The notes below the pieces were generated by a model. The model worked only from the letters and a program-made list of their open reading frames with translations, was not told the DNA's origin and made no database searches. This document shows, in pieces, positions 56,318 through 64,000 of a stretch of 64,000 nt of DNA. The stretch is taken from positions 69,624,653-69,688,652 of the forward strand of contig NC_065572.1 in the NCBI RefSeq assembly GCF_937616625.2, in the 5' to 3' direction. Each line of letters opens with the position of its first letter. The stretch's first letter is position 1. This stretch comes from Mercurialis annua. Taxonomy: Eukaryota > Streptophyta > Magnoliopsida > Malpighiales > Euphorbiaceae. Made by a program: the position numbers and the translations under genes.

Positions 56318-59300
56318 ATGGCAAAACAAGAATCAGCTCAAATCGAAGTCGAATCCGATCTCATAAACTTCTTAAACGCTTCTCCTACAGCTTTTCACGC
56401 CGTTGGTAATTTATTCACCTTGTTTTCATATCCCTCTTCAAATAATATGAAAATCTAGTAAAGTTTATGTCTTTAATATGTTTTTTTTGGTATGGATTGT
56501 GTAGAGGAGGCAAAGAATAGATTAAAACATTCAGGATATGTACAAGTTTCAGAGAGAGATGATTGGAAGCTTGAAGCTGGAAACAAATATTTTTTCACTA
56601 GGAATTACTCTACTATAGTTGCCTTTGCCATTGGTAAAAAGTATGTCTTTTTAGAATAGATTTTTATATGTTTTTATGTGTTTTTTTAATGTTTTTTTGG
56701 AAATAATTGTTGAATTGTTGGTTTAGATATGTTGCTGGTAATGGGTTTTATATTGTGGGTGCCCATACTGATAGTCCTTGCATTAAGTTGAAGCCTGTTT
56801 CCAAGGTGACATCTTGATTTAAAAGTTGTATCTTTTGAGTAATCGGTTTGGTTTTTCTGTTCTAATTTTGGTTTTTGGAATTATTTGTTTGTTATGGTAA
56901 GGTAACTAGACATGGGTACTTGGAGATTGGAGTTCAGACTTATGGAGGTGGTTTGTGGTATACATGGTTTGATCGTGATTTGACCATAGCAGGACGTGTG
57001 ATTGTAAGAGAAGAAAAGGATGGCTCTGCTTCCTACTCACATCGACTTGTTAGAGTTGAGGAGCCCATTATGCGTGTTCCTACCCTGGCGATTCATTTAG
57101 ACAGGTCCGGCTTCTAATAAGTTGTGTAAATTAACTATATTTAGTTGTGCTTAAAGCTTGACTTTTCATATCACCAGTCTTTCAGATTTTGTGTCTTGTA
57201 GTTTTGTGAGTAATGTTTCATGGTTGTATCATCTCATTTATAATCATGGCGTTGTGAGGTTTTACTTTACGTGCTTTGAATAGGAATGTGAATAGCGATG
57301 GATTTAAGGTGAATACACAGAGTCACCTGGTTCCGGTTTTGGCAACTTCAGTTAAGGTAATCTTCAAATTCTCTTTTGATTTGTAAACTTAAAATTCATT
57401 TTAAAATTTAAGGAAATGGATGCTATTGTTATCTTATATGAAGCATGAATTAAGAAACCATTTGAAATGTGTGTTTATGTTTGAAAAGGCAGAGTTATCT
57501 ATATTCTATAGAAAAGCTAAGTTTTGCAATGTTATTCAATATCCTGTTACTGCATTTGTGACTGAACATTTCACAGTTTAGAAAGATTGAGCCGCCAGTT
57601 GTTATGACTCGCAGTCAATTTAAGAATCCGAAAGCATTTGCCAAATAACTTAATTAAAATGGCGAGGGAATCTCTCATCATATGCATTTCTTCTTTCACA
57701 AGAAGGCATAGTGCTTTTTGATGTTTACTTTTCTTTATATGACAAATTGCTTTTTCACAGGCAGAGCTTAGTAAAATGGCTACCGAAAATGGTCCTATTG
57801 AAAGTGGTGAAGAAACTGATGGGAAGGAATCTAATAAGGGAACAACTAATGAAAGCTCAAAGCATCACCCACTGCTTTTGCAGGTTGGTGATTTTCAAAA
57901 TTAGGTCCTCTATTTTTTATTTTTCATACCTTTTATTGTTGGGGGAGAGATGATAATTTGAAATTTTCTGATGGTGATCACTGATTTCTTTAAATTCTTT
58001 CTTTTCTACTAGATAATTGCAAATCAGATTGGCTGCAAAGCAGATGATATTTGCGATTTTGAATTGCAAGCATGCGATACTCAACCAAGTATAATAGCTG
58101 GTGCTGCTAAAGAATTTGTTTTCTCTGGAAGGCTTGATAATCTCTGCATGTCATTTTGCTCTTTAAAGGTATTGGATAGTAAAATTATTAATCTCATCTC
58201 ATATAATAGATGCTTTTTAATTCTGACTATGAGGGAAGACATTTTTATCTGATGTCCTCTTTGGTTTATCTAGTAAACCGAAGCTGTAGTGTTAAAATCA
58301 CCATCTCTTGTTCTGATTCCTATTGCATTGGTTTGGTTCATATCTATGGTTCGATTAGAGTGACAATGAAATTGAATTTTTCAACAGATGTAGAGTATGT
58401 AAGCTTAAGCATATTTACTTAGTAAATTTGATTAATTGAATTTGAAAACTGATAGGTGTTAGGTGTTGTTATTATTAGCATTGGCAAGTTTTTTTGTCTA
58501 TCCTATATTCATTAGATAGCATGGGTTAGTTGGGGAAAATCACTCATTTTATTAAAGATTACAACTAGAAATACTTTATGCAATGTTGATTAATCACCTT
58601 GATGGTCTTCATATACAGCAACACAAATTTACTCTTATTTAATATGAATCTTCATTACTCTGAAGCTAATTCTGAATTGTGACTTGTGTTACAGGCACTG
58701 ATAGATGCTACAGCTTCAGAAAACAATCTTGAAAATGAAAGTGGCGTTAGAATGGTGGCATTGTTTGATCACGAGGAGGTTGGATCTAATTCAGCACAAG
58801 GAGCTGGATCTCCTGTCATGTTTGATGCTCTTTCACGGATCACAAGCACCTTCAACTCAGATACTAAGGTGCTTCCTTAGTATTAATTTATCGCATTATT
58901 TTTGGGATTCAGGAGACAAAACGTTAATTCATTATTGAAATGTTGCCTTTATTTTTTTTGCTTTTAATCATGGTTCAGTTAGACCTTATGTTGAATCTTC
59001 ATATGCCGTTCTTACGGAAGTTGGGTGATTTTTATCAAAGAAACCTGCATGGTACTCTTAGAATTACACCCCAAATTCTGAAGTTATGTATTATATGTTA
59101 ACTTGATTGTTTTGTTTCTTTGATTTCTTATCAGCTGGTTCAAAAAGCAATCCAGAAGAGTTTTCTTGTGTCTGCTGACATGGCACACGCCCTTCATCCC
59201 AATTATGCAGTACTGTCTCAGACTCCCAAGTAACTCAAAAGTGCATTTAGATAATTTGTTCTTTCATCCTGGTATGCTGACATGGCATATGTTATCTCTT

Positions 59301-59886
59301 AGGACAAACATGAGGAAAATCATCAACCCAAGATGCATGGAGGGCTCGTGATTAAACACAATGCGAATCAGCGCTATGCAACTAATTCAGTCACCTCCTT
59401 CCTATTTAGGGAGATCGCCAAAAAGCATAAGCTTCCTGTTCAGGTCGGCCCCTCTCTCTTCTACCGCATTGTTATTTAGAGAAATAGCAACACAGCATAA
59501 TCTAGAATAAATTGCTATTTACGTCGAAGCTTTCTCTTGAATGTTTATCGTAAATGCATATGCAGGAAAGCCAACTTTAATATCATTGAATAACATCTTT
59601 TTTGAGTTTGAATTAGGCTGGAGCATGAAACTAATTGCTTCTGTGAAATTCCTAAAAATGGCAGGATTTTGTGGTCCGCAATGATGTGCCTTGTGGATCA
59701 ACCATCGGTCCCATCCTAGCAAGCGGGGTGGGGATTCGTACTGTTGATGTTGGCGCCCCACAATTATCAATGCACAGCATTAGAGAAATGTGTGCAGTAG
59801 ATGACATTAAGTATTCATACGAGCATTTCAAGGCATTCTTCCAAGAGTTCTCTGATCTGGATGCTAAGATTACTGTTGACATTTAA
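56318..59886 (+). CDS. Aspartyl aminopeptidase (M18 family), 11 exons
   Basis: Exons: 56318-56405, 56505-56640, 56727-56805, 56902-57104, 57284-57356, 57761-57883, 58013-58168, 58695-58868, 59135-59209, 59303-59443, 59665-59886; all introns GT-AG, frame continuous, 489 residues, typical for M18. This metalloenzyme removes N-terminal Asp/Glu from peptides. By family comparison the two-metal site is H88 (GAHTDSPC), D276 (GRLDNL), E313/E314 (FDHEEVGS), D359 (SADMAHA) and H453 (SMHSIRE), all present. No transit peptide precedes the catalytic region, so a cytosolic or vacuolar form is likely. Exons 1-2 were copied into both arms of the inverted duplication. Confidence 0.95.
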
Positions 59887-60486
59887 GTGTGTGCACCTCA
59901 ACTTATCTCTGATTTTCCAATGAAAGACTCATTAAATTGCTTAGGCTTTTCTTTTAAATAATGGACAGCTTCAAGATTTTGAATCCGAGACTAACTTTTA
60001 GTAACCAGGTATAAGAGTTTTTACTCAACCAGTGAATCTCTAGCAATACTACTTGTGAATGATTCTGTGTTTTCATAAAGTCCCAAGAAGGAATTACTGC
60101 TCTCGGATCAGGCTATCCGGGTGATGACTCTTTAAACGAGAAAGAACCAGGATAGCAATAATAATGAAAATGGGGCACTCATGCAACTACATTTAGTCCT
60201 TCAAACAAAGAAATTGGTGAAGATAAATATGATGTCAAATGAATGAATTCAGGCATCGTACCAATAAAACCAAGAGAGCATAAAAGAAATGACAAAACTG
60301 TAACATCATTATTTCATAGTGAGCTCAGTTTAATTATCTCAACAGAGGACGGCCGGCGTACAGTCAAAATGAAATGGAATCAAAGGTTCAACCTTTGTGA
60401 ATGTGTTTTTTTTTAAGTAGATATGAGAGCAAAATCAACTACTGTGGCTCAAAACTCATCATTTGCGAGTCTAAAAGGGCCTTAAA
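59887..60486. other. Convergent 3' region between two genes
   Basis: Holds the 3' UTRs of the aminopeptidase (+) and adenylate kinase (-), which face each other across 600 bp. No gene, repeat or MITE recognised. Confidence 0.6.
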
Positions 60487-62685
60487 TTATGAGGAAAGCA
60501 CTTTCTGGACCTCGGTTGTGACAAATTTGGGAGGTTTCTCTGCAGGAAGGTCTGCAACGGAGCCCTTCTTCTTGTAATAATCAATCACCTGCAATTCACA
60601 TGATAAAAAATCATTGCCCCTTCAGAATAAACACAATAGTAACAATACAAAATGACAATATAGGACAACAACAAAGTAATATGGCTAGACCGACATTTAA
60701 AGTATGTATTGAGATTCAACTCTAGAAGCAACATAAATAGATAAACAACTGCTACTCAACCCTCCCATTAACTATTATACGGCAGTTGAATTAAATTTTC
60801 ATTTGATGTTAACAAAAGTAATAGGAGTACAACATCTATAAGAACTTACTGGTTCAGTTTGCTTGTGGAACGCCTCAAGCCTTGACTTAAGCACTGCTGC
60901 AGTATCATCTTTACGTTGAATCAAAGGCTCTCCAGTTACCTTCAAGAAAATAAGAACATGAAACAGCTTATCAACGTACTGCCAACTGCTAGGCGATCGT
61001 GAAGCAATTGATGCAGAAACATAGCAGCAAGCATATACAGCCAGTAATACTTGTGTAAACCATACTCATTTACACATGGACTGCTCAAGATTGAAAAATG
61101 CTTGATATAGACTAAAAGATATAGAGCCAAATGATCTTCCTCTAAGGTTTTTCAACAGGCAATTGCAATTCCACCTAATCTACATCAATGCGTATTGATA
61201 TGGTCTAAATGAATGGTTTATAGTGTGCCAGCTGAGCATCTACTTATGGTTAATATGAAAATTCTACGAACTTGATCCTCAAAGTACAGTGTGTAAACTT
61301 TTCGACACTATGTTGCAAGGATACATGCATGAAACTTCCTCAGACTGGTCAGTAGTATCCTAGTTTACTAAATAAAAAAACAATGACCACATGGATTCAA
61401 ATGCAACAAGAAGAAGCTACCATAACAGAAACATATCTGGAATCTATAATATCTTGTTTGATCAGTTTTTCTGCTTTTGAACTACCCCAATCAATGCATG
61501 AATAGTAAACCAGTAAGTTAAGCATTCACAATCAAAAAAACTAAAAGGGGCGTAAAAATGTTTCCTTACATCATCTACACCAGTAACCTTAGGAGGAGCA
61601 AACTTTGTGTGGTATGTTCTACCACTTGAAGGGTGGATCCAGCGGCCAGTGATTCTTTCCTCCAAGATGGCATCGTCAATTGCGAAATTGAGTACTTTAT
61701 CAACCTTAGTTCCTTGCTTTTCAAGCATCTCATCAAGCTGCAACAGTCAATAGACATTAAGATTAAGAGCGCAATACAAAGAAAATGAACTGCACAATCC
61801 TAAGAGATAGTGTGCTCAAACAGTGCGAGCGGTACCTTCTGTGCTTGAACCACAGTTCTAGGAAATCCATCAAGAATGAAACCTTTCTGACATGAAGGTT
61901 TCTTCATCGCTTCATCTATAATGCCAACAACCAAATCATCAGAAACTAGTTCTCCCTGGAGAAACCACCAAAATGTTCCATTAGCGAACCACGTAGAACA
62001 AGAAAGAACAAACAGAAAAACGAAAATAGACGAAGAATGAAACCTTGTCCATGGCCTCCTTGGCCTTAATTCCAAGAGGGGTTTTAGCAGCAACAGCAGC
62101 TCTCAGCATATCACCAGTAGCCAAGTGACATAAGCAGTACTCATCCTTGATGATAGGTGACTGAGTCCCTTTACCCGATCCAGGTGGACCTGCCAACAGA
62201 GAATTCACAGCTTATAATATGACAGTGTTCAGCTAGCAAAATTGTGTTGGCTTATCTCTTAGTTTGACATAAAATCTTACTCTAGAAACTTAACTGTTAT
62301 ATTGAAACATTATAGGACTATCTATCTAGTGTAAATCTCGCAACCATAACAGAAATATACTCAATTTCATAATTCGGGGTAAAAATAAACTTATCCCAAT
62401 TTTCAACTCAAGTAAACCCTTAAACCCTGACTCACCAAAAAAAGGCACAATCTAATTAATTTCAGCAACCAAACAAGGAAGCGAGATAAGTAATTAAAAA
62501 GGCACATAAAAAAGTTTGGATCTGAAGTATTGTAATTATAGGAAACGACAGTGCAATTGAGAGACATAGAGAGAGAATTTACCGATAAGAATGAGGCGCT
62601 TGTCGGGTTTGGTGGAGCATTTCATGCGGCGGAGGAGCTCCGTCATGAGATCTATGGATTGCACATCCTCCAAATTGCCTGCCAT
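60487..62685 (-). CDS. Adenylate kinase, 6 exons
   Basis: Exons on the minus strand: 62685-62583, 62189-62044, 61955-61836, 61737-61570, 60939-60850, 60588-60487; GT-AG introns, continuous frame, 242 residues, matching long-form eukaryotic adenylate kinases. It catalyses ATP + AMP = 2 ADP. Visible: P-loop GPPGSGKGT (35-43), AMP-site [11 protein letters not shown], lid-flanking DGFPRT (112-117), [15 protein letters not shown] (152 on) with the long LID and no zinc cysteines, and PLIQRKDD. No transit peptide, so probably cytosolic. The start is the first Met before the conserved N-terminal helix. Confidence 0.95.
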
Positions 62686-63006
62686 TTTTTTTTCTTTCTA
62701 ACCAAACACAAAAGACAGAGTTTGAATATAAGAGAGGTTGGTGTGTTTGAAAATGAGAAGAGTTTTATTTTTTGAACTTCGCTTTGGTTTGGACTTTGGA
62801 GTTCGGACCTTCCGATGCTTCAAAATCAAGCATTTTCCATCACTTACCACTTCCTTTTCTCAAATTACCTAATTACCCCTAGACTTTGACTTCTAATGGA
62901 ATTGCTTATTATTTTAATTAGGATTAAACAACTTTAATTTAATCAATTAAAATTAAAATAATAAATGAGCCAAATGGAATTTTAATTTAAAATTATAATA
63001 TATATA
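62686..63006. other. Adenylate kinase 5' region
   Basis: Pyrimidine-rich leader (TTAGAAAGAAAAAAAAA on the minus strand directly before the ATG), then AT-rich DNA. No clear TATA box. No gene. Confidence 0.4.
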
Positions 63007-63635
63007 CAGTCGACCCTCTGATAATTAATACACATGGTGGATCAAAAATTTATTAATTATTAGAAGTATTAATTTATTGAATTTATAGAAAAAAAAATTA
63101 TAAAAGATATTTTAAAGCATGTACATTAATAGGCCTAATGTTAATATTATATTATAAAAAAACTAACTAAATACACTTTACAATCACTCAATTTAAAAGA
63201 AATAATTTTATATTCAATTTAAAAAATATCAATTGATATCAAACTAAAAAAATTACTAAGAAGTTATATTTATAAAATAAAATAATTTTTAATATTTTTA
63301 ATACTAGAGATACTTTACTTACTTTAATTTGTTTATCTAATAACTTTTTTTAAAATTTCTCAAAAGAATAAAAAAGTCATAATTTGATGGTATTTTAACT
63401 TACATTTTATGAATTAAGGTTAGTATTACCTCAAATAAATCATCAATTGTTATATATTTCTTTAAAAAAATCTCTCTAATAATTAATATTCATGTAGAAT
63501 ATATTTTAAATTTTATTAATTATTAAATAATAGAATTATTAATTATCCGACGTGGAACGAAGTTGGTTCTCTCAATTTTCTATTAATTATTAGAATTATT
63601 AATTTATAAAATATTAACTATTAGAGGGTCGACTG
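63007..63635. mobile_element. pogo-like MITE (Emigrant/Lemi type), TSD TA
   Basis: A 629-bp element with ends CAGTCGACCCTCTGATAATT and the complement of CAGTCGACCCTCTAATAGTT, flanked by TA at 63005-63006 and 63636-63637. The CAGT...CCTCT..TAATTAATA pattern resembles pogo-derived plant MITEs. Subterminal ATTAATTATTAGAA motifs repeat at both ends. Non-coding. Confidence 0.85.
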
Positions 63636-63637
63636 TA

Positions 63638-64000
63638 GTCAGTTTAACAGCCCAATAATAGTGCATTAGTTTAATACAAAAACGGAGTTAGGAGTGCGCA
63701 TTAGTTTTCAGTAGTCAAGCTTCGATATAACATTTGGTTGTTGAGAGTGTAAACCTACCACCAACATCCTCTACCTGCCACTAAATAATGATAATGCAAC
63801 GGTTATCATATGCCATTCATGGCACCATAATCCACACAGCCCTATGTTGTGGATCAAAAAGCACATCAAGATTTGCTAGGAATGCTTCCAACAATAATTT
63901 ATAGCAATCGGAGAATAAATTAAACAGTCGGCAACATTTTACAGTTCTTAAAAGATACCCTAACCTTTTCATCATATCGTACTAAACATATAACATAAAA
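63638..64000. other. Unassigned right edge
   Basis: No gene or repeat recognised. Short open frames lack any family signature. Confidence 0.4.

Noticed and set aside
52426..59886. FB5 and the aspartyl aminopeptidase as one fused gene
   Set aside because: The F-box frame ends at 53562, an antisense gene fragment lies between, and the aminopeptidase has its own start and complete exon series.
1..64000. tRNA, rRNA or other structured RNA genes
   Set aside because: Scanning by eye showed no tRNA A/B-box pairs with cloverleaf arms and no rRNA-like stretch; a tRNAscan/Infernal run would be decisive.

Overview
The window is nuclear DNA from a flowering plant, most likely a eudicot. It has multi-exon genes with GT-AG introns, AT-rich non-coding DNA, plant-type F-box proteins, and nested plant transposon families (chromovirus-like LTRs, LINE, MULE, hAT, Harbinger/Tourist, Stowaway, pogo-like and Helitron). 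I cannot name the species.

Layout. 1-8665: a decayed L1-type LINE on the minus strand, interrupted by a solo LTR (TSD AAAGC) and cut at its far end by another LTR. 8731-10921: MITEs and AT-rich DNA. 10922-54170: a cluster of five related F-box loci (FB1 11523-12659 -, FB2 21814-22605 + truncated, FB3 27933-29069 -, FB4 39086-40222 -, FB5 52426-53562 +). The cluster is two direct copies of a head-to-head unit, F-box(-) / O-fucosyltransferase fragment / MULE transposase fragment / F-box(+): unit 1 is FB1-FB2 and unit 2 is FB4-FB5. FB3 lies in the right arm of a large inverted duplication (arms about 21650-25306 and 25735-29510). Both arms carry the first two exons of an aspartyl aminopeptidase gene, and the centre is an RNase H-like fragment. 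29663-36600 is a broken LTR retrotransposon holding a hAT-like element, inside which sits a MULE MITE, inside which sits a solo LTR. 46912-51780 is a head-to-tail Helitron array with a clean empty site in the paralogous unit. 56318-59886 (+) is an intact 11-exon aspartyl aminopeptidase gene, and 60487-62685 (-) an intact 6-exon adenylate kinase gene; they are tail to tail. A pogo-like MITE (63007-63635) lies beyond.

How it fits together. The intact aminopeptidase is the parent of the truncated exon 1-2 copies in the inverted arms. Four of the five F-box copies keep the same 378-codon frame although everything around them is decayed, so they are either young or selected. Nested insertions with readable target duplications allow relative dating: the solo LTR in the O-fucosyltransferase fragment precedes the unit duplication, while the Helitron array, several MITEs and a 3.07-kb LTR came later.

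The least explained signal is a set of short palindrome (hairpin) arrays. Two solo LTRs of one family each carry 8-11 tandem GC-rich hairpins at the same place, about 215-230 nt past a predicted splice donor inside the LTR, but the hairpin sequences are entirely different. A third hairpin array lies in the predicted first intron of the MULE transposase and shares an 11-nt linker (TCAAGAGACTG) with one of the LTR arrays. All exon, family and TSD calls were made by eye; no database or folding program was run.
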